This document shows, one piece after another, positions 44,660 to 52,196 of a DNA stretch of 64,000 nucleotides. The position numbers and the translations under genes are program-made. Every line of letters begins with the position of its first letter. The first letter of the stretch is position 1. This DNA is from Mediterraneibacter gnavus ATCC 29149 (GTDB taxonomy: Bacteria > Bacillota > Clostridia > Lachnospirales > Lachnospiraceae), in assembly GCF_008121495.1 (NCBI RefSeq), contig NZ_CP043051.1, positions 1,054,001 through 1,118,000 on the forward strand, given 5' to 3'. The notes beneath the pieces are model-generated. The model did not search any database. It was not told the DNA's origin and was given only the letters and a program-made list of their open reading frames with translations.

Positions 44660-45520
44660 TTAGGCTGCATGATCATCCAGTAACAGAATCGGATAATAGC
44701 AGGATGCCGGTGTTTGATTATTGAGTGCAGAATGACAACGTTCAAAGTTGTAAGTGTGCACATATTTACCGATTGCCTTCCGTGCTTCTCTGATATTGTT
44801 ATATTGGGTCAGATATGCTTCCTCGTACTTGAAGCTTCGGAACCATCGTTCAATCATGATATTGTCAGCCCACCGGCTTTTACCATCCATGCTTTGACGG
44901 ATCTGGTTCTCTTTGAGGAAATTCATGTACTCATTGCTTGTAAACTGACAGCCCTGATCTGAATTCAGGATAACAGGTTTTGCCACTATAAACGCCTTTT
45001 TTAACGCAGTTATGACCATTCTGGTATCCAGAGTATCATCGACTTCCCAGCCAACGATACAGCGGCTGTACCAGTCAATCACAGCGGTCAGATACAGAAA
45101 TCCACGCTTAATGGGGATGTATGTAATGTCGATTGACCATGCCTGATTTGGACGGTCGATAACGGCGTTACGTAGCAGATACGGGCAGACTTTAGCCTGT
45201 CGCATACGTTTAGAAAGGTTCATTTTTGGATAAATTGGATCAATCCCCATTTCATTCATATAACGGCGCGTTTTCCGGCGACCAACCTGATGCCCACGCT
45301 TCTTCAGTTGAGCAGACAGTTGTCGTGCTCCCCAGGCCGGATTATCCGTGTGTAATCGATCTATGATCGATTTGCAATCCAACTCCTCCTGAGATATGGG
45401 CATGCCCTTGTAATAAACACTGGTACGATTGATATCAAGAAGTGTAGCTCCTGTTTTAACTGGAAGTTCTTTAGTCTTCAAAAGGTTTTGGACTAAATTT
45501 ACTCTCGTAGTCAGGTCCAA
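44660..45520 (-). CDS. IS3-family transposase OrfB (integrase core)
   Basis: DDE-type catalytic part of the transposase. An HTH_21-like segment precedes the rve domain; D, D and E are found in WSIDITYIP, LNSDQGCQF and MIERWFRSFKYE, with the expected spacing. Its frame opens right after a TGA next to a run of nine A (45533-45541) and overlaps the end of orfA. A -1 slip on that run would read smoothly from orfA into this frame, as in other IS3 elements. On its own it could start at a TTG at 45520. Confidence 0.93.
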   Translation of the reverse strand: MDLTTRVNLVQNLLKTKELPVKTGATLLDINRTSVYYKGMPISQEELDCKSIIDRLHTDNPAWGARQLSAQLKKRGHQVGRRKTRRYMNEMGIDPIYPKMNLSKRMRQAKVCPYLLRNAVIDRPNQAWSIDITYIPIKRGFLYLTAVIDWYSRCIVGWEVDDTLDTRMVITALKKAFIVAKPVILNSDQGCQFTSNEYMNFLKENQIRQSMDGKSRWADNIMIERWFRSFKYEEAYLTQYNNIREARKAIGKYVHTYNFERCHSALNNQTPASCYYPILLLDDHAA

Positions 45521-45818
45521 GTGTTTCTTCAGATTTTTTTTTCAACCAATCCACCTGCATGGTGAGCTGGCCAACTTTTTTCGCATATTCAGCTTTTTCC
45601 TTGCGTTCTAAAGCGAGTTTTTCTTTCAGATTATCCTCTCGTGTGTCATTAAAAACCACGGATGCTTTATCGAGGAACTCCTTCTTCCAGTTGCGGAGAA
45701 GATTCGGCTGAATATTGTTTTCGGTTGCGATTGTATTTAAGTCTTTTTCTCCTTTGAGCAGTTCAATCACTAATTCTGATTTGAATTTGGCAGAGAAATT
45801 TCTTCTTGTTCGAGACAT
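45471..45818 (-). CDS. IS3-family transposase OrfA (helix-turn-helix)
   Basis: A 115-aa DNA-binding protein with the InsE/OrfA helix-turn-helix (RRNFSAKFKSELVIELLKGEKDLN, then IQPNLLRNWKKEFLD) and a C-terminal leucine-zipper-like coiled coil (ALERKEKAEYAKKVGQLTMQVDWLKKK). The lysine run at its end is the slippery A9 used for the orfAB fusion. AAGGATTATTATT precedes the ATG. Confidence 0.93.
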   Translation of the reverse strand: MSRTRRNFSAKFKSELVIELLKGEKDLNTIATENNIQPNLLRNWKKEFLDKASVVFNDTREDNLKEKLALERKEKAEYAKKVGQLTMQVDWLKKKSEETLGPDYESKFSPKPFED

Positions 45819-45892
45819 AATAATAATCCTTCTTTCTGTAGTGTTTACAGTATATCAGATTCATTAAGAAATGTCTCTTGAAGTGTCTTAAA

Positions 45893-47902
45893 TTACGATA
45901 CCATTATAGTCAGCCCTCCCAGCAACGTAGTATAATTCGCTGTTTGTTCTTCGCACGTCCATTTTAAAAACTGAAATGCTTCTTCTTTGTTTGAAGAATG
46001 CTGATTGATCCCAAGGCTCCACCCTCCCAATAAAGGGGTTCGCCCGGGAATTAAATGATACCCGATAGAACCTATCATACTATTTTTTCTCAAATCCGGA
46101 ATATTTCTCAAGAATGACGGATAGGAAATTAACATTGCTATTTTTCCGTCTATAAAATCCTGCGCTGCGCTCATATCTGTTGCAATTCTATAGTCTGGTT
46201 TTGCAAATTTTATTGCTCGCAGGAAATTAATATATGCACGCAGTGTCTGGTCTGATTCAAACACTACATTTCCTTTCTGATCAAAAATGTGTCCGCCAAA
46301 TGCTTTCAATCTCATGTAAACTTCTGGTGTTAAGCATTCGTTATAAGCCGTTGGAATTGAAGTTCCATATTCGATAATATTTGTTTTATCGGAAAAAAAT
46401 TCAGAAATTGTATTAAATTCTTTCAATGTAACCGGTGGTCGCAGTGAAATATTGTTTTGCTTTTCGTACTCTTTTTTGACCGCAACATCTTCAAACAAAT
46501 CTTTTCGATAAAAAAGTACCTGTGGTGCATACATAAACGGAATTCCAAAATATCGACCATTGAACATACTATAATACTTCAGAGCTCCCGGGAAAAAGAG
46601 TTCTAAATCCATCTCTTTCATTTTGTCAGAAATGTCTTCCAAAATTCCTTCTGCGGCCAGGAAGGAAAGCCAGGGCATATCATACATAAACACATCATAA
46701 GACTTTTCCTGATTTTCTGAATACGTCGTTAAGATCGTATTGTACAGTTCATTATGAGGCATTGTAATAATTTCCATTTTTATTCCTGTTCTTTTCTCAA
46801 AATTAAGAATCAATCCGGAAATAGATTCGACTTGTGGGGTATCCAACATTAAAACCCGTAATTTTTTCTGTTCTGATTCCGGTTTTTTCTTTACCGACAG
46901 ATACCTCTTCTCATGCTCCCAGTCTGAACTGCATCCCGCCAATATAATTTTCTCCGATTCTTTTGTCAATGGTGATTCCAGTTGTTCTAATAATAATTTC
47001 GAAGCTGTCTTTCCCAAATTCATAGCCGGACGCACCAGAGAATTGGTTGCAAAAGAATGCGTATGGAGATTCCAGTGCTGTTCTCCCAACGTAAATATCG
47101 GAATATCGACCGTTGTATATCCGATCAAACGAATCCCTTCAATAATCCCCAATGCCAGCGATTCTGATGTTGTAACAATTGCATCCGGTTTCTTCCTCTT
47201 TAACAACTGTAATGTCTTGCGGAAAGCATCTTCTTTCCCCATGTTGGTTTGAATAAAATAGTCAGAAACGTTCTGTTTTCCATTGTTTTCAAATGCATCC
47301 CGCATTCCTTTCATGCATTCCAGTTCACAGTAAAATTTCTCTGGCCCTGACAGCAAAAATATGTTTTCCATCTTTCTTTTCAGCAATTCATCCACCATAT
47401 TTCGAATCAGGACTCGATTATTACAAGACACAAAATTGGTTTCCAATCCATATATTTTTCTGTCGATCAACACCAAAGGAATTTTTTTCGAGGTAAAATT
47501 ATCGTAATAAAATTTCCAATTTTCCGGCTGACATGAAACTAAAATCAACCCGCATATTTGTTTCCGTTTCAAATTTTGAGCAATGGTAACTTCCAGTTCG
47601 GGAATATTATTGGAAAACACCAAATTAATAAAATAGTTCGTATTTTGAAAATACGTCTTAATTCCTTGAAAAAGCTGCACATAATAAGAATCATTTAAAC
47701 TCGGTAAGATCACACCAATATCCATATATTGTGCAGTCTTCAAAATCTTTGCATTCAGATTGAGAGAATAGCCCAATTCATCCACTGCATTTTGAATTCT
47801 TGCCCCAAGTTCTTTGCTTACAGGTTTTGTCCGATTTAAATAATTAGAAACTGTAGCAATCGAAACATCTGCCTTTTTTGCGACATCTTTTATTGTTACC
47901 AT
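45893..47902 (-). pseudogene. LacI repressor fused to a family 1 solute-binding domain, 3'-disrupted by the IS
   Basis: Chimeric regulator. Residues 1-55 are a LacI HTH (IKDVAKKADVSIATVSNYLN), about 60-335 the LacI sugar-binding core, and from about 345 a second, complete-looking periplasmic-type domain of the SBP_bac_1 fold (LRVLMLDTPQVESISGLIL..., YDVFMYDMPWLSFLA). There is no signal peptide before either domain, so it is cytoplasmic. The reading frame enters the IS at its last three residues and stops. The missing end survives at 44316-44573. Intact length would be near 755 aa. The DNA-binding and first sensor domains are whole, so residual repressor activity is possible. It is divergent from the 48090 operon and shares an operator. 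Confidence 0.87.
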
Positions 47903-47928
47903 GAAATAACTTCCCTTTCATTTTTTTT

Positions 47929-47958
47929 AGAATATCACAAATCTTTCCATCTTGTAAA
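47929..47958 (-). promoter_or_regulatory. Promoter of the LacI-fusion gene
   Basis: TTTACA (47953-47958) and TATTCT (47929-47934) are 18 bases apart on the minus strand. The likely LacI operator lies just upstream of the -35 box. Confidence 0.55.
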
Positions 47959-47963
47959 TATAG

Positions 47964-47976
47964 TTAAACGTTTTAA
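47964..47976. promoter_or_regulatory. Probable LacI-family operator
   Basis: TTAAACGTTTTAA contains the perfect palindrome AAACGTTT with a central CG, as in most LacI-family sites. It is between the divergent LacI-fusion and lipoprotein promoters and could regulate both. Confidence 0.6.
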
Positions 47977-48006
47977 TAAAATGCTTTTTAGTTTCACCCT
48001 CTTTTG

Positions 48007-48035
48007 TTGACTCTGCTGAGCAAAACTCTTACAAT
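48007..48035 (+). promoter_or_regulatory. Promoter of the RbsB-like/ASRT/hydrolase operon
   Basis: TTGACT (48007-48012) and TACAAT (48030-48035) are 17 bases apart, about 55 bases before the lipoprotein start codon. Confidence 0.7.
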
Positions 48036-48089
48036 GAGGGCATAATCAAGAGTGCACTTTTTATTCCAAATCAAAAGGAGGTACATTCC

Positions 48090-49193
48090 ATGAAAAAAAA
48101 GGTAATTACAGCAATATTACTTAGTTGTGTATCCATCTCATGTCTATTTGGATGTGGTGAACAAAATACGCAGGCAGATAATACAACTGATAAAGACAAA
48201 GGCAAATATCATTTTGAGATTATCGTGCAAAGCTATCAATCTTCTTATTGGCAGGCTGCTGCGCTTGGAATTCAGGAAGCTGCCGCTGATCTCAATGTAG
48301 ATGTAAATTGTACGGGACCTAACACTGAGTCAGACATTGCCGATCAGGTAAATATGATCAACAGCGCGATCAACAGCTCACCTGATGGGATTGGAATCGC
48401 TGCCTGCGATCAAAATTCTGTCTTAGATTCTTTGCAGAAAGCTTACAATAAAAAAATCCCTGTTGTGTGTTTTGACTCTGGTGTACCAGATGCCCCGGAA
48501 GGATCTGTCTACTCCACAATAGCAAGTGACAACTATAAGGCAGGGGAATTAGCTGCTGAAAATTTGTACGATGCTTTAAAAGATACCTTAGCTGCTGCTT
48601 CTTCACCGGTTAGAATTGGGGAAATCAACCAGGAAGCAACTTCTGAATCCATTATTTCCAGAGGAATGGGATTTATCGATAAATTTAGCGAACTGGCGAA
48701 AAATGACGGGAAAAAAGTAGCCGTAACAGGACATGAATATTATACCGACCACTGTAAGGATCCTGGAAATATCTCAGATGCGGACATCGTAATTGAAGTT
48801 GCTGTCCCTGCACAGACAACCGTAGAATTATGTGCAACAGAAGCTTCAAAAATTTTAAATAAAGAAGACACAGTTGCTATTTATGGCTCTAATCAGGTCG
48901 CCGCAGAAGGAATTTTAACAGCCAATGTCAATTTAAATGTTTTAGGATCCGATCCAACTCAAAATGTCCTGGCGGTTGGATTTGACGCTGGAGCAACGAT
49001 CAAAACTGCTGTGCGTGACGGAATTATGCTAGGTGCTGTAACACAGGCTCCTATGGAAATGGGCCGGGTTACCGTGGAAACATTAACAAAAATCGCAGAC
49101 AATGAAACTGTCTCCGACATTGCAACCCCTTGCTATTGGTACCATGCTCAAAATATGGACGAGGATAAAATCGCCCCGAACTTATACGACTAA
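48090..49193 (+). CDS. RbsB-like sugar-binding lipoprotein
   Basis: Extracellular receptor of the type I periplasmic-binding fold. A lipoprotein signal peptide ends in LFGC (C22). The mature part has the ribose-binding pattern: YQSSYWQAAALGIQEAA at the first helix, VVCFDSG and IASDNYKAGELAAENL in the first lobe, AIYGSNQVAAEGI and VGFDAGATIKTAVRDG in the second. No permease or ATPase gene is adjacent, so it either serves a transporter encoded elsewhere or acts as a sensor. It starts the three-gene unit with the ASRT and hydrolase genes; AAAGGAGG precedes the ATG. Confidence 0.9.
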   Translation: MKKKVITAILLSCVSISCLFGCGEQNTQADNTTDKDKGKYHFEIIVQSYQSSYWQAAALGIQEAAADLNVDVNCTGPNTESDIADQVNMINSAINSSPDGIGIAACDQNSVLDSLQKAYNKKIPVVCFDSGVPDAPEGSVYSTIASDNYKAGELAAENLYDALKDTLAAASSPVRIGEINQEATSESIISRGMGFIDKFSELAKNDGKKVAVTGHEYYTDHCKDPGNISDADIVIEVAVPAQTTVELCATEASKILNKEDTVAIYGSNQVAAEGILTANVNLNVLGSDPTQNVLAVGFDAGATIKTAVRDGIMLGAVTQAPMEMGRVTVETLTKIADNETVSDIATPCYWYHAQNMDEDKIAPNLYD

Positions 49194-49209
49194 CTATGAG
49201 GTGAACTTT

Positions 49210-49572
49210 ATGAATTATGGAAGTAAAATCTGGATATTTCCAGATGCGGAATGTCCGCCTGAAGGCGTAAACAGTATACCAGGACATGAATCTATTATAA
49301 TAACGAATACATGTGACTGTGATGCACATATTACGCTTACCTTGTTTTTCACAGACAAAGATCCTGTTCAACTGTCTGAGGTCACAGTAAATGCCAGACG
49401 TGTACGATGCCTTCGGACAAATAGTGAACAGGACTTTGGGAACTATACTGTGCCTATCAGCGAACAATATGCCATTATGCTGGAAAGTGATTGTCCTGTC
49501 ATCGCACAATACGGCAGAGCTGATCCGAGAACTGTAGCTTTTTATACAACACCCGGGTACAACACAAATTAG
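49210..49572 (+). CDS. ASRT-family (sensory rhodopsin transducer-like) protein
   Basis: A 120-aa soluble beta-sandwich protein. The start (GSKIWIFPDAECPP), the middle (ESIIITNTCDCDAHITLTLFF) and the end (PVIAQYGRADPRTVAFYTTPGY) match the family named after the Anabaena sensory rhodopsin transducer. Most members occur in bacteria without rhodopsin and the fold suggests carbohydrate or small-ligand binding. GAGGTGA precedes the ATG, 16 bases after the lipoprotein stop. Its co-transcription with a sugar receptor and a creatinase-fold enzyme supports a metabolic or sensory role. Function is not known. Confidence 0.85.
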   Translation: MNYGSKIWIFPDAECPPEGVNSIPGHESIIITNTCDCDAHITLTLFFTDKDPVQLSEVTVNARRVRCLRTNSEQDFGNYTVPISEQYAIMLESDCPVIAQYGRADPRTVAFYTTPGYNTN

Positions 49573-49613
49573 CCTGACATCAACCATATCAAATGATAGA
49601 AAAGGAGAAAACA

Positions 49614-50792
49614 ATGAGTACAAACAAAAGAATTTTTATACCTGATCATGAATACCAGGAAAGAATCCAAAATGCTGCAAAGCTGATTGAAAAAGAACAT
49701 CTTGATGTTCTGATTGTCAATTCGAATGAAGCTGATTACGCAAATGCAAGATATTTTTCTGGCTTCTGGCCACTTTTTGAACGTGCCGGGGTTGCCATCT
49801 CTGCATCCGGAGATGCTGCCCTTATGGTAGGGCCTGAAAGCCGCTATTTTGCCGCTGACCGTTCTAAGATTGAAAAGATTTTTATTTTAAAGGAATATAG
49901 AGAGAGTGCAGACCCAGCCTATCCGGAATTAACTCCAGATACCTTCCAGGATGTATTTCATGCAATTGGAGTGACACAAAAAAATATCCGGATTGGCGTA
50001 GCCAGCTATTTGGATACATCCGTTGTGATTATGGATGGAATCAGAGCTGCTTTTCCAGATGCTGAAATCGTACGCGCAGATCATATCATGACTGCTTTGC
50101 GATCTGTAAAATCAAAAAATGAGATCAATTGTTTAAGAGAAGGATATCGCATTGCTGAATTGGCAATGCAGCAGGTTATTCAGGAAATACAACCAGGAAT
50201 GACCGAATTGCAAATGGTCGGAGTCGCTCAGCGCGTAATTTATGAAAATGGTGCAGAATATGAAGGACTCCCTATGTACGTTTTCTCCGAGTCCTCTACC
50301 AGACATGCTATTTCACGGTCTTCGTACCGGGAATTCCAGAAGAATGATATCGTACAATTAAATTTATCCGCAAGGATTGATGGGTACTCTGCCGCTGTCG
50401 GTTATCCAATCGTATTGGGAAAATTGGAAGGAAGATGCAGAGAAGTGGTTCTTTTCGGATTAGAGGCTCATCGGTGGACTCAAAAACAAATTAAAGCTGG
50501 AATCCCGGCATCTCAGATCGCCAAAAACTTTTATAACTATTATGTAGACAATGGATTTAAAGATAATTTTGTTTATGGACCTTTACATGGCACGGGAATG
50601 ATCGAAGTAGAAGCTCCTTGGGTAGAGACTGATTCCAACTACAATTTACTGGAAAACATGACATTCCAAATCGATACCTTCATTTCAACAGATACCTTTG
50701 GTGTTCGCTGGGAAAAAGGCATTGCCGTAACAGAAAACGGCTGTGATGTTCTGTCCCAGGAAATCGGAACTTTATATGAATTAGATTTCTAA
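49614..50792 (+). CDS. Creatinase-fold (M24-like) hydrolase with altered metal ligands
   Basis: An N-terminal creatinase domain (1-155) precedes a pita-bread domain, total 392 aa, the size of creatine amidinohydrolase. The usual M24 metal ligands D, D, H, E, E are changed: N250 (QLNLSA), A261 region (YSAAVGY), H325 (PLHGTG), D354 (FQIDTF) and E367 (RWEKG). Two ligands are lost outright, so it is probably not a metal peptidase. H231 lies where creatinase has its catalytic histidine. Substrate unknown: creatinase-like C-N hydrolysis or another amide is possible. AAAAGGAG at good distance supports the ATG at 49614. Last gene of the operon. Confidence 0.85.
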   Translation: MSTNKRIFIPDHEYQERIQNAAKLIEKEHLDVLIVNSNEADYANARYFSGFWPLFERAGVAISASGDAALMVGPESRYFAADRSKIEKIFILKEYRESADPAYPELTPDTFQDVFHAIGVTQKNIRIGVASYLDTSVVIMDGIRAAFPDAEIVRADHIMTALRSVKSKNEINCLREGYRIAELAMQQVIQEIQPGMTELQMVGVAQRVIYENGAEYEGLPMYVFSESSTRHAISRSSYREFQKNDIVQLNLSARIDGYSAAVGYPIVLGKLEGRCREVVLFGLEAHRWTQKQIKAGIPASQIAKNFYNYYVDNGFKDNFVYGPLHGTGMIEVEAPWVETDSNYNLLENMTFQIDTFISTDTFGVRWEKGIAVTENGCDVLSQEIGTLYELDF

Positions 50793-50823
50793 TTTACATT
50801 TTACATCATTTTCCTAAGATATA

Positions 50824-50850
50824 GAGAGGGCAGTTTCCGCCTGCCCTCTC
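50824..50850 (+). terminator. Terminator of the RbsB-like/ASRT/hydrolase operon
   Basis: GAGAGGGCAG and CTGCCCTCTC form a perfect 10-base stem around a seven-base loop, 32 bases after the hydrolase stop codon. The following tail is only moderately T-rich. Confidence 0.75.
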
Positions 50851-50870
50851 GATTCATTTCCAGTGTTGTT

Positions 50871-50944
50871 CTGGCGTCTTTATCGAAAGTCAGGAAGGTA
50901 TCGGAACACGTGTGTTTATTCGTTTCCCGCAAATTATAGATTAA
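50871..50944 (+). pseudogene. Scrap of a sensor histidine kinase C-terminus
   Basis: About 24 codons read SGVFIESQEGIGTRVFIRFP and then a stop at 50942-50944. The pattern E-S-x-x-G-I-G-T-x-V-x-I-x-F-P is the usual end of an ATP-binding kinase domain. Nothing upstream continues the frame as a kinase. It looks like the 3' relic of a deleted two-component gene beside the orphan sugar receptor. Confidence 0.5.
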
Positions 50945-50961
50945 ATTTTCGTTTTTAAGCC

Positions 50962-50990
50962 CCCTGACAGCAACCAAAATGCTGTCAGGG
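50962..50990. terminator. Bidirectional terminator
   Basis: CCCTGACAGC and GCTGTCAGGG arms around a nine-base loop, followed by AATTTTATT on the plus strand. It could end the lost kinase gene (+) and the Rpn gene (-). Confidence 0.8.
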
Positions 50991-51034
50991 AATTTTATTA
51001 TGAATTTTTAATGATGCCTCCTTTTCGGCTTCCT

Positions 51035-51967
51035 CTATGATTTCCAGTACTTTTCTACCTCCTTTGCTGCATCTGACAGAGAAAACTGAAATCTTTCCTG
51101 AATTTTTACACATACAATTTCTTTCTCCATTCCCATTTCCTGAAGCAACTCTACTACGGCCTGTATGCCTTCTTGCCGGCCCTCCTGTCGCCCCTCTTGC
51201 AGACCCTCTTGTCGGCCTATTTTTAGGCCTTCTTTTCGTCCCTCTCTAAGCCCAGTCTCTTTGTAAACAGTAGAAAAATACTGGTGATCTCGAATCGCAC
51301 GCTCTCTTGCTTCATATTCCAGACGCTTTTCTTCATCTGCGCTGATCCGGTTCAAATCCTCATACGCCTTCTTAATATATTCGCTTTTTTCCGCTGCCAT
51401 TTCAAATTCCTCCTTGGTCTCTGCATTGATAAACTGAAGCCATTTCAGCAGCTCTGTCTCCGGATACTCATGTTTTGCCAGCTTGGGAAGTTCCAGCGTA
51501 TGGATTTCATACTTATCACTATACATCTTTCTTCCCTGATCCGACCAGAAATGAAAGCGGGAATAGTATTCTTGATCATCAAACAATGTAAAATTTAAAA
51601 TCCCGACATGAATACATTTTTCTAATTTTTGATAGTCTTCTCCCGGTTTTAGCTGATCCACAAACATCTTTCCCAGATAAAACAAGGTACGTTCTGCCCA
51701 GTATTCACTGGATGTCACCTGGATTTCAATATCGATCTGCTCCTTATTATTTAGCAATACCCGTACATCCAGAATCCCCAGTTTATCAGCTTTGTCTTTC
51801 TGACGCAGGTGGGACGGCAAAATCCTGCTCTCAACGATTTCTTCCAGATTGATCCCAAGTACTGCTGCCAGAAATGCATTGCGCACCTCTTCATCTTGCA
51901 TCAGTTCTTTAAAACAGAAATCTACCTTTGGCTTCATTAAAAATTGTGTTGTTTTTTCTTTCTTCAT
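51035..51967 (-). CDS. Rpn-family PD-(D/E)XK nuclease
   Basis: Recombination-promoting nuclease / putative transposase (PDDEXK_2) family, which makes DNA nicks or breaks and is often found near mobile elements. The nuclease core has LDVRVLLNNKEQIDIEIQV with the D...ExQ catalytic pattern near residue 80; the beginning (MKPKVDFCFKELMQDEEV) is typical. The C-terminus holds a charged repeat (GREGRKEGLKIGRQEGLQEG and similar) before a final helix. From ATG 51967 (AAAGGAGGAG site) it is 310 aa; a longer frame extends into the promoter and is rejected. Confidence 0.9.
   Translation of the reverse strand: MKKEKTTQFLMKPKVDFCFKELMQDEEVRNAFLAAVLGINLEEIVESRILPSHLRQKDKADKLGILDVRVLLNNKEQIDIEIQVTSSEYWAERTLFYLGKMFVDQLKPGEDYQKLEKCIHVGILNFTLFDDQEYYSRFHFWSDQGRKMYSDKYEIHTLELPKLAKHEYPETELLKWLQFINAETKEEFEMAAEKSEYIKKAYEDLNRISADEEKRLEYEARERAIRDHQYFSTVYKETGLREGRKEGLKIGRQEGLQEGRQEGRQEGIQAVVELLQEMGMEKEIVCVKIQERFQFSLSDAAKEVEKYWKS
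51165..51250 (-). repeat. In-gene repeat encoding R-x-E-G units
   Basis: Degenerate 12-base units (CGxCAGGAGGG-type on the minus strand) encode five or six R-x-E-G steps in the Rpn protein. Such runs commonly vary in copy number between strains by slippage. Confidence 0.6.
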
Positions 51968-52036
51968 ACACACTCCTCCTTTGTTCTGATGGAAACCAGA
52001 ATATTTCGGCGAGTATGTATCTATATCGTTGATTTT

Positions 52037-52065
52037 ATTATATCTTTTGACGCGATGTTTCACAA
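52037..52065 (-). promoter_or_regulatory. rpn promoter
   Basis: TTGTGA (52060-52065) and TATAAT (52037-52042) are 17 bases apart on the minus strand. A GCGAT/ATCGC inverted repeat overlaps the -35 side. Confidence 0.55.
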
Positions 52066-52163
52066 TCGCAAATACAGACAAACTCCCTCTATTCTTTTAT
52101 CCATCTCTTTACTCTTTATCTGGGAATAACTTTTGAATGGCAATTCTTTGCCATATTTGAAAA

Positions 52164-52183
52164 TTGAAAGGGACTCCTTTCAA
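52164..52183. terminator. Hairpin near the IS insertion site
   Basis: TTGAAAGG and CCTTTCAA are perfect 8-base arms around GACT, with GGTTTTATT on the plus-strand side. Its gene is no longer evident; it may be a terminator of sequence lost before the IS arrived. Confidence 0.45.
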
Positions 52184-52196
52184 GATTGGTTTTATT

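Larger units (their letters stand above)
44580..45904 (-). mobile_element. IS3-family insertion sequence
   Basis: About 1.3 kb with two overlapping transposase frames. The ends read inward TGGTTCAGTTGTCAAGACA (from 44580) and TGGTATCGTAATTTAAGACA (from 45903), an imperfect terminal inverted repeat. TATAG occurs at 44575-44579 and 45905-45909 and may be the target duplication. It splits the LacI/solute-binding fusion gene. Exact ends are uncertain by one or two bases. Confidence 0.85.

Noticed and set aside
44640-45900. Pairing the IS3 element with the IS at 52204 as a composite transposon
   Set aside because: They belong to different families with unrelated inverted repeats, and each has its own flanking duplication, so no composite unit is supported.
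51165-51250. Possible CRISPR-like or tandem repeat array
   Set aside because: The short units are coding, in frame and degenerate (R-x-E-G in the Rpn protein), with no spacers.
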